Of a stretch of DNA of 37,085 nt, positions 1 to 6,893 are shown one piece after another. Numbering within the stretch: the first letter of the stretch is position 1; each line of letters starts with the position of its first letter. The DNA is from Bdellovibrio sp. ArHS (GTDB lineage Bacteria > Bdellovibrionota > Bdellovibrionia > Bdellovibrionales > Bdellovibrionaceae), in assembly GCF_000786105.1 (NCBI RefSeq), contig NZ_JTEV01000035.1, positions 1-37,085 of the forward strand, read 5' to 3'. The position numbers were made by a program, and so were the translations under genes. The notes beneath the pieces were generated by a model, which made no database searches, had not been told where the DNA came from, and saw nothing but the letters and a program-made list of their open reading frames with translations.

Positions 1-990
1 CAAAGAAGGTTCTAGCGACGCAAATTTTTCTATAAGCCCCTGATGGCAGAAGTCCATGACTTTGGATTTCTGGGATGGCGAAAGTCCCGGGAAATTTCGA
101 GCAATGTCTGACGTGGGGGGCGGAATCACTGAGCTTTGAAAATCATAATCTACATTCTGATCCCCCAAAGGTCGAATCCAAGACAATGAGGCGGCTGGCT
201 TGACACCTCCCTTGTCCAATTCAATCGAAATGCCGGGATTCAAACGAATCACCTGCGCCTGGGGTAACAACTCAAGAATTTCTTGTGAAAACTGCTTATA
301 CGTTATTGGAAAAAAGGCGTAGTTATACCATGACCAAGGCTCCTGAATAAACTGGCAGGAGCTGGGAACGATGTACTTCGGCTTTAAAGCGCCGATTTGC
401 TCAAGCCATTCCGGGGGGAGGCTCAAGGAAACGACTGGCGCCCGCGAAGGTGCGATAACATCAAGTTCGCGCATGGTTTGAAATGGCCATAAGATCATAT
501 CCCAGGGGGCTTCATTTTTCAGAAGATCCAGTGTGGTGTAGTCGATCCAAGAGTCGACGACATTCAGCACATTCACTCCGCCGCCTTTAATCTGAAACAA
601 AGAATCGACGTCTTCATCTAAAGCTTTTCTTGGGATGATCTCTAAGTCGCCGACGATCACGCTTTGATTTATTGCCAAGGACTGTACGTTGGCGAAGCCC
701 AACTGCCTAATTAAGTCGAACATTTCGTCGTGCAGGCAATACATGTAAATGGGTGTGTTTCGATCTAAAAGATGAAGGCTTTCCATCGAACAATGATCGT
801 CGTGGTAATGGGAGATGAACACGGCGGAAAATTTTTGCTCCCGAAGACTTTCCTGGTCAAACTCAATGGGCGGAAAGGCATAACAGTTGCGACTGAAAGG
901 ATTCTCAAAAATCGGGTCGAAGACAATTCGCGTCTCGCCCAATTCAAAAATGTAACCCGCATGTAAAATTCTGGATATTTTTAAAGACAC
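1..990 (-). CDS. Metallo-beta-lactamase-fold hydrolase, 3' end cut by window edge
   Basis: An open frame runs on the minus strand from a GTG at 990 (the first start after an in-frame TAA) to the window edge, giving about 330 visible residues. The metal-binding signature of the metallo-beta-lactamase superfamily is plain: SHYHDDHC around residues 60-67 (H61, H63, D65, H66), preceded by the usual beta-strand region LGETRIVFDPIF. The rest reads as a UlaG-like cytoplasmic hydrolase with an extra C-terminal region (PEWLEQIGALKPKYIVPSS). No signal peptide is visible. Substrate is not predictable from the fold alone. It lies 54 nt downstream of the SRPBCC gene on the same strand with a hairpin between, so co-transcription is possible but unproven. 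The GTG start lacks a strong Shine-Dalgarno, so the exact start is uncertain. Confidence 0.85.
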   Translation of the reverse strand, partial: MSLKISRILHAGYIFELGETRIVFDPIFENPFSRNCYAFPPIEFDQESLREQKFSAVFISHYHDDHCSMESLHLLDRNTPIYMYCLHDEMFDLIRQLGFANVQSLAINQSVIVGDLEIIPRKALDEDVDSLFQIKGGGVNVLNVVDSWIDYTTLDLLKNEAPWDMILWPFQTMRELDVIAPSRAPVVSLSLPPEWLEQIGALKPKYIVPSSCQFIQEPWSWYNYAFFPITYKQFSQEILELLPQAQVIRLNPGISIELDKGGVKPAASLSWIRPLGDQNVDYDFQSSVIPPPTSDIARNFPGLSPSQKSKVMDFCHQGLIEKFASLEPSL

Positions 991-1005
991 AACGGCATCT
1001 TAATG

Positions 1006-1028
1006 AGCTTGGGCATCCGGCTCAAGCT
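1006..1028. other. Intercistronic hairpin
   Basis: Nine-base-pair stem AGCTTGGGC / GCTCAAGCT with one G-U pair on the plus strand and a 5-nt loop. It sits between the end of the SRPBCC gene and the start of the MBL gene. No T-tract follows on either strand, so it may be an RNA-processing or attenuation element rather than a classic terminator. Confidence 0.4.
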
Positions 1029-1044
1029 ATTTACAAATCACCCT

Positions 1045-1563
1045 CTATTTGCCTGCTTCGACCAAAGCTTTAAAGTTCTTTAAGCCCTTATCGAAGGTCG
1101 GACTCATCATAAAATCCATTATTAAGCCAAAATATCTTTTAAAATAGGAAAGACGCTGCTCATAAGACCACGTCAGGGTCGTTACGGATTCGCCTGTTGC
1201 GGCAACCGTCCACAGGGCCCTTGCTTCTCCTTGGACTGGCTTAAGAAAAATCATTTCTATTTCGACTGACTTTTCCGGAACGATATTCACAATCGTCAAT
1301 TTTCCTTGGCCCGTCTTTTCTCCGGCCCAAACCATCGTAGACCCCAAGCCCGTTCCCGAAACTTCGACTTTAGAACTGGGGTCGTCTTCTCGAAAAGGAT
1401 TCCACTTCGCAAACTCGTTCAGATCCGTCAGCTTTGCGTGAACCACACTCAGTGGCGCATTGATTTCGATACTTCTGGTCAGTTGATACTGAGCTGGCAA
1501 AAGAACAGGAGCAATAAGCAGAACTAATAACAGGGCCACAAGGAAGTACATTGCCGTTCTCAT
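1045..1563 (-). CDS. SRPBCC-family (polyketide cyclase/START-like) membrane-anchored protein
   Basis: The 172-residue product begins with a hydrophobic segment (residues 4-23, FLVALLLVLLIAPVLL), which can act as a membrane anchor. A typical SRPBCC/polyketide-cyclase-2 domain follows: 'RSIEINAPLSVVHAKLTDL' then 'KWNPF', as in the family's I-x-A-P-xx-V...D...WNPW pattern. Such domains bind hydrophobic ligands in a helix-grip pocket; the ligand here is unknown. The ATG at 1563 has a strong Shine-Dalgarno (AAGGAGATCAAG) directly upstream, which supports this start. The gene is divergent from the HAD gene at 1654 across about 90 nt, where a TTGACA-like hexamer is seen on the minus strand. The family call is confident; the function is open. 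Confidence 0.85.
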   Translation of the reverse strand: MRTAMYFLVALLLVLLIAPVLLPAQYQLTRSIEINAPLSVVHAKLTDLNEFAKWNPFREDDPSSKVEVSGTGLGSTMVWAGEKTGQGKLTIVNIVPEKSVEIEMIFLKPVQGEARALWTVAATGESVTTLTWSYEQRLSYFKRYFGLIMDFMMSPTFDKGLKNFKALVEAGK

Positions 1564-1653
1564 CTTGATCTCCTTCTTTTCAAAGCTTTTTTCAAATTTT
1601 CCATATCGGGACCTGATATTGTCAATGACGTCCCCCTATGAGAGAATACGGGA

Positions 1654-2262
1654 ATGTTAAAAAATTTCTTTCCTGACCGTGAACATAAAGCTCTTCTTTT
1701 CGATTTCGATGGCACCGTGGCCGACACAATGGGTGCGCACTTAAAGGCGTGGAATATTGGCCTTGCCTCTTACAACCTCACTTTAAGCAGAGAACAACAT
1801 CAAGCCTGGGCAGGTCGACCCACAAGAAAAATTGTCGAGATGCTAAATGAACTGCACAATGTGCAAATCCAGGCCGAGACCTTCCTAAAAGAAAAGGAAG
1901 TTCACTACTTTTCAGCCATTAATGAAATCAAAGAAATTTCTTCTGTAATGGAAGTGATTCGTCACTATCATGGGTCTTTGCCCATGGCCGTGGTCACGGG
2001 CAGCCGACGGACTCCAGTGGAAACCACGCTAAAACATCTTGGCATCACACAGTATTTTGATCTGTTGATCTGCGCCGAGGACTATCACAATGGAAAACCA
2101 GCTCCTGATTGTTTTTTGCTAGGGGCTGACAAGTTGGGGATGGCACCGCAGGAATGCCTGGTTTTCGAAGATGCTCACCTGGGGATCGAGGCTGCAAAGA
2201 ATGCTCGGATGGATTGCCTCAAGGTGGATGAGTACCAAAAACTTATCCGCGTTAAATATTAA
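1654..2262 (+). CDS. HAD-superfamily hydrolase, beta-phosphoglucomutase-like
   Basis: This 202-residue protein has the four HAD motifs in order: DFDGTVAD (residues 17-24, nucleophile D17 and acid D19), a TGSRR motif II Ser/Thr region, a Lys in 'NGKPAPDCF' (motif III) and 'FEDAHLGIEAA' (motif IV). The helical cap between motifs I and II is of the subfamily I type (beta-phosphoglucomutase/phosphoglycolate phosphatase). It is a cytoplasmic phosphatase or phosphomutase acting on a small phosphorylated metabolite; the exact substrate cannot be read from sequence. Its stop overlaps the stop of the convergent gene at 2259 by 4 nt (shared TTAA), so no dedicated terminator fits between them. Confidence 0.9.
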   Translation: MLKNFFPDREHKALLFDFDGTVADTMGAHLKAWNIGLASYNLTLSREQHQAWAGRPTRKIVEMLNELHNVQIQAETFLKEKEVHYFSAINEIKEISSVMEVIRHYHGSLPMAVVTGSRRTPVETTLKHLGITQYFDLLICAEDYHNGKPAPDCFLLGADKLGMAPQECLVFEDAHLGIEAAKNARMDCLKVDEYQKLIRVKY

Positions 2263-2765
2263 TCTGGCTTATAGCTACTGATGTTCTCAAAAAGTTTTGC
2301 CATTCGATGATAAAGCTCTGAAATATTCTTTTCCGGGCTTTTCCCGGACAAGTTTGAAGCTTCCTCGATTTTTTCGATACAACGAAGATCCTGACAAACA
2401 TAGTAAGAACTGCTGACATCCGAGCTCATGTTCACAGTCAGCAGACCAATGTCTTCAGATGTTCCATAGGCATGACACCAGTTGCACAAACCACCGACGG
2501 GTTCGCCGCTAAGTGAAGTTCTTTTAAAGGCGACTCCGCGAGGCATATCCCAGTTCGGCATTTTGAAGACCAGATAAGTATAAACCCCTGAAGGCTCTCT
2601 CCAGGTAAAATAAGAGCTGATGTTCAATGGGAACTTCAATTTTTCCGGCAAGATCAGCTTCTTCTGGTCTCTGCGGCGAAAGGCCTCGATCAGTTCTTTT
2701 TCGGACGCAACCGAAAAGACATTTTCTTTTTGGAAATTATTTAACTGAGACAACACTGCGATCAC
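2259..2765 (-). CDS. FBP/FusB-like EF-G-binding zinc-finger protein (putative)
   Basis: The product is 168 residues. The C-terminal half resembles the FBP (FusB-type) treble-clef zinc-finger domain: aromatic-rich strands (SYFTWREPSG), then CNWCH with a downstream CQDLRC pair, giving the four cysteines expected to bind zinc. Proteins with this domain bind elongation factor G; FusB/FusC relatives rescue EF-G stalled by fusidic acid. Whether this copy has such a role is inference. No signal peptide or membrane segment is visible, consistent with a cytosolic protein. It is a stand-alone gene, convergent with the HAD hydrolase. I recognise the family from the motif pattern and have not compared it with a profile. 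Confidence 0.65.
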   Translation of the reverse strand: MIAVLSQLNNFQKENVFSVASEKELIEAFRRRDQKKLILPEKLKFPLNISSYFTWREPSGVYTYLVFKMPNWDMPRGVAFKRTSLSGEPVGGLCNWCHAYGTSEDIGLLTVNMSSDVSSSYYVCQDLRCIEKIEEASNLSGKSPEKNISELYHRMAKLFENISSYKPD

Positions 2766-2926
2766 CTCTCTTCTGACAATTTTAAGGCAGATATTACCAA
2801 AACAAAAGACTCAATTTCTTGGTCGAGGCGCTTTTGAATGACGTTTGCCAGTTCATCGCCAAAGAAATCACCTCTGCATCTGAGCTGTCCTAGAATAAGA
2901 AATCAAATACAAGCTAAAGGGGGCTT

Positions 2927-3412
2927 ATGAAAGCAAAGTTTACTTCACCACAATCGGAACGTCGCTCTCACCGTCCGCATCTGGAGTGGGAAAAATCCGA
3001 AATCATTTCTATTGATCCTGAGGCCACATTGTGTGAGGCGGCTCAGCTTATGAAAGAATATCAAATCGGCGATGTCTTGGTCATGCATGACGATGGCCAC
3101 GGCTCGCTGCTAGGTATCTTAACAGATCGGGATATCGCGATGTGCATCGCCGACGGCGCCAACCCGGACCGGGTTCGAATCAGCCGGGTCATGTCGCGTT
3201 CGCCCGTCACCGCCAGAGCTGAAGACGATGTTTTCACAATGATCTCTCTCATGAAACGATCCGGTGTCACACGTTTGCCCATTCTGGACCGCCGGGGACG
3301 CTTTATCGGCGTCGCTACTGCAAAGAACATGATTGAGATTTTAACGGGGGCTCTTTTTGATCTCACGCAAATCGGTGAAACTCAACATGATAACGAGTGG
3401 CAAAAGCATTAG
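2927..3412 (+). CDS. Tandem CBS-domain protein
   Basis: The 161-residue protein consists of a short N-terminal extension and two CBS motifs (about 25-85 and 92-150). The first contains 'MKEYQIGDVLVM...LLGILTDRDIAM'; the second contains 'MKRSGVTRLPILDRRGRFIGV'. Both carry the G-[IV]-x-T-D/A-x-D/N type ends typical of nucleotide-binding CBS pairs. Such stand-alone pairs usually sense adenosyl nucleotides and regulate a partner; no partner gene adjoins it. A strong purine-rich Shine-Dalgarno (AAAGGGGG) lies 5-6 nt before the ATG. The gene is followed by an inverted repeat at 3424-3450. Confidence 0.9.
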   Translation: MKAKFTSPQSERRSHRPHLEWEKSEIISIDPEATLCEAAQLMKEYQIGDVLVMHDDGHGSLLGILTDRDIAMCIADGANPDRVRISRVMSRSPVTARAEDDVFTMISLMKRSGVTRLPILDRRGRFIGVATAKNMIEILTGALFDLTQIGETQHDNEWQKH

Positions 3413-3423
3413 AAGCTGTTGAA

Positions 3424-3450
3424 GGCCGGGACGAGTCGACCGTCCTGGCC
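3424..3450. terminator. Hairpin between convergent genes, terminator-like
   Basis: A 10-bp GC-rich stem (GGCCGGGACG / CGTCCTGGCC, one G-U) with a 7-nt loop lies between the CBS gene and the convergent GyrI-like gene. No good T-tract follows, so Rho-independent function is uncertain. Confidence 0.5.
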
Positions 3451-3460
3451 TCAAGCATAT

Positions 3461-3940
3461 CTAGTTTAAGAAAAGACAATATTCAAAACTCGCATCAGGA
3501 TTATTGCGGTCATACCCTTCATCATAAATAAAAAGTTCTGCATTCTTTGCGATGCTTTCCCCTGAAGTCGGCAGCCATTCAAAGAAAGCCTTCCCCGCTG
3601 TCACACAGATTGTCTGGGGAAAACCCTGGTGAACGAATTTAACAAGTTTGCCCTCCGTAATCTCGTATTTTAATAGCTCTTCCGGCACATTTGAATAATC
3701 GCTGACGGCGGCCAGCGCATAATATTCACAAAACCCTTGCTCGTTATCAGGGAGGTCTCCAGTGATTATCGCATAGCGCTTGTGATTCAGACGATTGCCT
3801 ATTTTGGGAATGACCGACCCAAGCTGAGCCCACAGCGCGGGGATCACTGACATATTTTTGGGCTCACCAGCACGAGCTCTGAGCGTCGTCTTTATTCCTA
3901 TTAGCTTCAAGGATTCGATCTTAATGATTTCGGCTTGCAT
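3461..3940 (-). CDS. GyrI-like small-molecule-binding domain protein
   Basis: This 159-residue protein aligns by eye with the GyrI-like/AraC effector-binding domain: 'IKIESLKLIGIKTTLRA' at the start, 'LWAQLGSVIPKIGNR', 'YYALAAVSDYSNVPEEL', 'GFPQTICVTAGKAFFEWLP', ending in 'FEYCLFLN' in place of the common E-xY-hPI ending. There is no DNA-binding domain, so it is a stand-alone binder of small molecules, as in SbmC/GyrI and bacterial multidrug-binding relatives. It lies 54 nt downstream of the DUF2141 gene on the same strand, so it could be a distal member of the carotenoid transcript, but there is no sequence overlap to argue for that. Confidence 0.8.
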   Translation of the reverse strand: MQAEIIKIESLKLIGIKTTLRARAGEPKNMSVIPALWAQLGSVIPKIGNRLNHKRYAIITGDLPDNEQGFCEYYALAAVSDYSNVPEELLKYEITEGKLVKFVHQGFPQTICVTAGKAFFEWLPTSGESIAKNAELFIYDEGYDRNNPDASFEYCLFLN

Positions 3941-3994
3941 AGTTCATTCGATGCCGACCCAAAGCACATGTCAACGTTTTAAGCCATCGCAAAT

Positions 3995-4426
3995 TTAAAA
4001 GTATTTGATACGAATATCCAGTGACGGTGTTCGCGACAGTTCAAACTGCGCACGGCTAAATGCGGGCGCCCCGAAGTACACTCTGGGATTACCGGAAAAT
4101 CCGAAACCTTCTTGGGGTAATCCCATAAAATTTGTTTTAAATTTTCTGTTCCCGTCTTCATCGTGCATGACTGCGATGGCGTAGATTTCTTCTGTCAGGT
4201 CGGGAACTTCAAGACTCAGATTCTTTCTGCCTTCCAGCTTCACATAAAAAGTTTTTGCCGCCTTGGCCGCGTCATCAGGAAAGGCGTTCTTTTGTAAGGC
4301 CGAGAAGATACTCACGGCAAGATAACCTTCTCCGTTCCGCAGATCCGTAAAATTCAAAGTTAAGGCCTGCAAATTCGAAGTAAAGAACAATGCTAAGACA
4401 AATGATACTGATTTAAATTTCCACAT
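3995..4426 (-). CDS. DUF2141-family exported protein, last gene of carotenoid operon
   Basis: The 143-residue product starts with a signal peptide (MWKFKSVSFVLALFFTSNLQA), so the mature protein should be periplasmic or envelope-associated. The mature part matches DUF2141: 'NGEGYLAVSIFS', 'YAIAVMHDEDGNRKFKTNFMGLPQEGFGFS', ending in beta-strand-rich sequence. The D-x-N-G-x-[LK] plus 'GxPxEGxGFS' pattern is characteristic. Function of the family is unknown; members recur next to carotenoid genes, which fits here. Its start overlaps the glycosyltransferase end by 14 nt, suggesting translational coupling. Confidence 0.85.
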   Translation of the reverse strand: MWKFKSVSFVLALFFTSNLQALTLNFTDLRNGEGYLAVSIFSALQKNAFPDDAAKAAKTFYVKLEGRKNLSLEVPDLTEEIYAIAVMHDEDGNRKFKTNFMGLPQEGFGFSGNPRVYFGAPAFSRAQFELSRTPSLDIRIKYF

Positions 4427-5453
4427 ATTCTCTTCCCTGCCACGTCACTTTTTTCTTTCTTAAGTTCTCAATAACCCCGGCAGCACTAAGAAGGGCAAAT
4501 AGCAATAAGCTTAAAGGCGCCAAAAACGCCCCCCACCAGGCAAAGGCCCCATGCTTTCTTTGCATCAACATCAATGTCGGAAGCGCCACCAGCACTGACC
4601 AATTCCACTGAAAGAAAAGAGCAAACATCAAAGTCACTTCAATAAATGCCCAGAACGTCACCTTTTTCATGCCTAATCTTAAGAGGCGTTTCCAGCCCTG
4701 CCAAAATTCTTTCACCGAATCATACATCTGCACCTGATAGAGGGTCGCTGAGGGAAAAATCGTATAGCACAAGTTCTTATCAATAATTTTTTGCGCCAGC
4801 TCGATATCTTCCGTCAATGACGATCGAAGTTCTTCGTGGCCTCCGACAGCGACATAGGCCTGTCTAGAAATCAAAAGATACTGTCCTATGGCGTAGACAC
4901 GATGTTTATTCCGAGACCCTGGGAATCCAGCAGCGACTAAAGGAAGCAGATGGAACAGTCCTAAGGACTTCTCCCACCAGTTTAAACAAAGATGATATGG
5001 AGGAGCAGAAAGCAAATCTGCATTTTTTTCTCGCATAAAATCCAAGGCGGACGCCAAAGAGGCCGGCATGTGTCTAGTGTCCGCATCAGTAAACAAAAAG
5101 AATTCGCCGCGAGCCGCTTTTGCGCCAACCGCACAGGCCCACGACTTTCCGACCCAACCTTGCGGCTTTTCGGGAGCTTTAATGACTTTAATATTCTCTT
5201 TGACGGCAAGCTCGTAAGTACGATCGACCGATTGGTCGTCCACGACGATAATTTCTGCGTTAACGTCTCGTAGCTTTTTCAGGGATTGAATCAGATCAGG
5301 AATATGGCTTTCTTCATTTCGGCATGGAACTATAATGGATACCAGTGGCAGAGCACCGACCTTACTCTTTGTCGCCGCATGACGACGCGACCAGGTGTGG
5401 TAAATAAGAACACCCAGCCCTACGAATGAAACAATAAGATCCCAAAAAGTCAC
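4413..5453 (-). CDS. Family 2 glycosyltransferase, probable carotenoid glycosyltransferase
   Basis: The start chosen is the GTG at 5453, whose last bases overlap the stop of the upstream gene (GTGA); this gives 346 residues. The order is an N-terminal TM segment (residues 5-20), then a GT-A fold with 'VSIIVPCRNEE', 'IIVVDDQSVDRT', the DxD-type 'FTDADTRH' (D123, D125), the acceptor-side 'LTEDIELAQK', and 'QGWKRLLRLG' resembling the QxxRW motif. Two or three C-terminal TM helices follow (about 255-325). This layout matches membrane GT2 enzymes such as CruC/CrtQ-like carotenoid or hopanoid glycosyltransferases. Its place inside the crt operon indicates a carotenoid acceptor; the sugar and position are unknown. 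Confidence 0.85.
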   Translation of the reverse strand: MTFWDLIVSFVGLGVLIYHTWSRRHAATKSKVGALPLVSIIVPCRNEESHIPDLIQSLKKLRDVNAEIIVVDDQSVDRTYELAVKENIKVIKAPEKPQGWVGKSWACAVGAKAARGEFFLFTDADTRHMPASLASALDFMREKNADLLSAPPYHLCLNWWEKSLGLFHLLPLVAAGFPGSRNKHRVYAIGQYLLISRQAYVAVGGHEELRSSLTEDIELAQKIIDKNLCYTIFPSATLYQVQMYDSVKEFWQGWKRLLRLGMKKVTFWAFIEVTLMFALFFQWNWSVLVALPTLMLMQRKHGAFAWWGAFLAPLSLLLFALLSAAGVIENLRKKKVTWQGREYVEI

Positions 5454-6040
5454 GGAAGGACCGCCAAGGTCTCTTTCACTCCGGGATATCCGTCCACAAA
5501 CCATGTCCACCAGGCGGTGATCATGATCAGATGGCCGACAAGAATGAAAAAGTGACTCCACATTTCAACGCGGTCGGATTTTTGCGTAAAGTAGCGATGC
5601 CAATGCATCCCTTCGTCCACAAGACTATAAACGATACTTAAGAAGATCAGCACCAGCGCCGGGATCTTCATGAAGCTGGGATTTTCATAAGCTAGGCAAA
5701 GGGCCATGACACTTGAAATTCCGGCTGCAATCGTTATGTGATGAACTAGGGCTTCGCCTTTTTGCAGAGCTTCTTTATAAATGGTCCGGTGACCAATGGT
5801 ATCAAAGGCGATCGCAGAGGTGAAAATGAACGTTCCCAACGGAATATTCCAGGCATACGCCGGGTATTCAACTCCATGCACATAGCCGATCGAAAAAAAC
5901 GCCGCGATCACCGCCAAAAGCCCGAGCATCATTCCGACCCAGACGAAATAGACCAGCCAGTCCTTCATGTCGAATTGTCGGATCCGAGAAACATAGATAA
6001 TGGATTCTTCGATAAACGAAGTTGCGTCAGGCTTTTGCAT
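5450..6040 (-). CDS. Unrecognised five-TM, His-rich membrane protein in carotenoid operon
   Basis: I do not recognise this 196-residue protein. It shows about five hydrophobic helices (roughly residues 30-55, 65-82, 100-120, 124-142 and 160-182). Histidines and acids cluster at membrane edges: 'DTIGHRTIYKEA', 'EALVHHITIAAG', 'DEGMHWHRYF', 'EMWSHFFILVGH'. Such spacing recalls integral-membrane di-iron or hydratase-type enzymes, but it fits neither the CrtZ/CrtW nor the CruF pattern I know. It overlaps crtB by 14 nt and the glycosyltransferase by 4 nt, so it is translated with them. A hydroxyl group is needed before a carotenoid can be glycosylated and no known hydroxylase or hydratase is encoded here; this gene is the obvious candidate. 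That role is inference only. Confidence 0.8.
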   Translation of the reverse strand: MQKPDATSFIEESIIYVSRIRQFDMKDWLVYFVWVGMMLGLLAVIAAFFSIGYVHGVEYPAYAWNIPLGTFIFTSAIAFDTIGHRTIYKEALQKGEALVHHITIAAGISSVMALCLAYENPSFMKIPALVLIFLSIVYSLVDEGMHWHRYFTQKSDRVEMWSHFFILVGHLIMITAWWTWFVDGYPGVKETLAVLP

Positions 6041-6893
6041 TAGACCTCCAGAAAACTAAACGCTGACTAAATGATTGAATGACCCAAAAAATGCCCCGCC
6101 CTATCAACAGGATCTTTTGCGGGAGAGATACATAGATCCGTGATTCAAGGGAGGCGGGGCCCAGTTTTAAAATTTTATGACCAATCTGAGAGTACACAGC
6201 GGCGGCAATTGCCACAGCCAACGCTGATCGGACCGGCAGGTATTTCAAACCTTGACGGCCCTCTTCGTAAAGAGCGTCGGCCTTCTTTAAAAGCCGCTGC
6301 ACCAAAGAAAAAACTTTATCGCGCTGTCCTTCATGTAGCAGTTGCGCAGAATCAATGTGTTCTTCTTCCAACCAGGTGCCTGGCAAATAAATGCGATCCT
6401 TCTGATAGTCCTCTTTAATGTCGCGGGCGATATTCGTCAATTGCATCGCATTTCCCAAACTTACGGCAGCTTCTTTCGCCACAGCAAGATCCGCTTTCAT
6501 CAAATACGACATCATCAATCCCACGACACCCGCTACTTGATACGCGTAGGTATCGAGTTCAGATTCAGTTTTGATTCGCACAGACGACGTGTCTTTTTTA
6601 AATCCGGCTAGAAGCTCTAAAGGAAACTGCGCAGGAATCCCATGCCGTCGACAGACTTTGCCCAGATCTGAAAAGATTTCGTCATCACTGGGTGCGCGCA
6701 GTCCATTCACGGTGCGAATCTTAAGCTCTTCTAAATCGACACTGGAGCCGCCGTTATCGATGACATCATCGCAATGTCGACACCATCTGTACAACGCCCA
6801 GCAATCTGCCTTTGTTTGTCGATCAAAAAAAAGGCTCGCCAGATAAAAGCTTTTCGAACCTTCTTCAATCGCCTTTTTCGCTGCCGTCTTCAT
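6027..6893 (-). CDS. crtB: Phytoene synthase
   Basis: The 288-residue enzyme joins two GGPP molecules to give 15-cis-phytoene via prephytoene diphosphate. Both Asp-rich Mg2+/diphosphate-binding motifs of the squalene/phytoene synthase family are present: 'RHCDDVID' (D42, D46) and 'NIARDIKEDYQKDRIYLP' (D158, D162). The 'YAYQVAGVVGLMM' helix and the YLPxxW-like stretch are as expected. Length is typical for CrtB. The ATG overlaps the crtI stop by 4 nt (ATGA). It acts at the inner face of the cytoplasmic membrane with CrtE and CrtI. Confidence 0.97.
   Translation of the reverse strand: MKTAAKKAIEEGSKSFYLASLFFDRQTKADCWALYRWCRHCDDVIDNGGSSVDLEELKIRTVNGLRAPSDDEIFSDLGKVCRRHGIPAQFPLELLAGFKKDTSSVRIKTESELDTYAYQVAGVVGLMMSYLMKADLAVAKEAAVSLGNAMQLTNIARDIKEDYQKDRIYLPGTWLEEEHIDSAQLLHEGQRDKVFSLVQRLLKKADALYEEGRQGLKYLPVRSALAVAIAAAVYSQIGHKILKLGPASLESRIYVSLPQKILLIGRGIFWVIQSFSQRLVFWRSNAKA

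Noticed and set aside
765-962. Separate 65-codon gene on the minus strand
   Set aside because: It is an out-of-frame reading of the MBL-fold gene, whose own frame carries the HxHxDH motif across the same bases.
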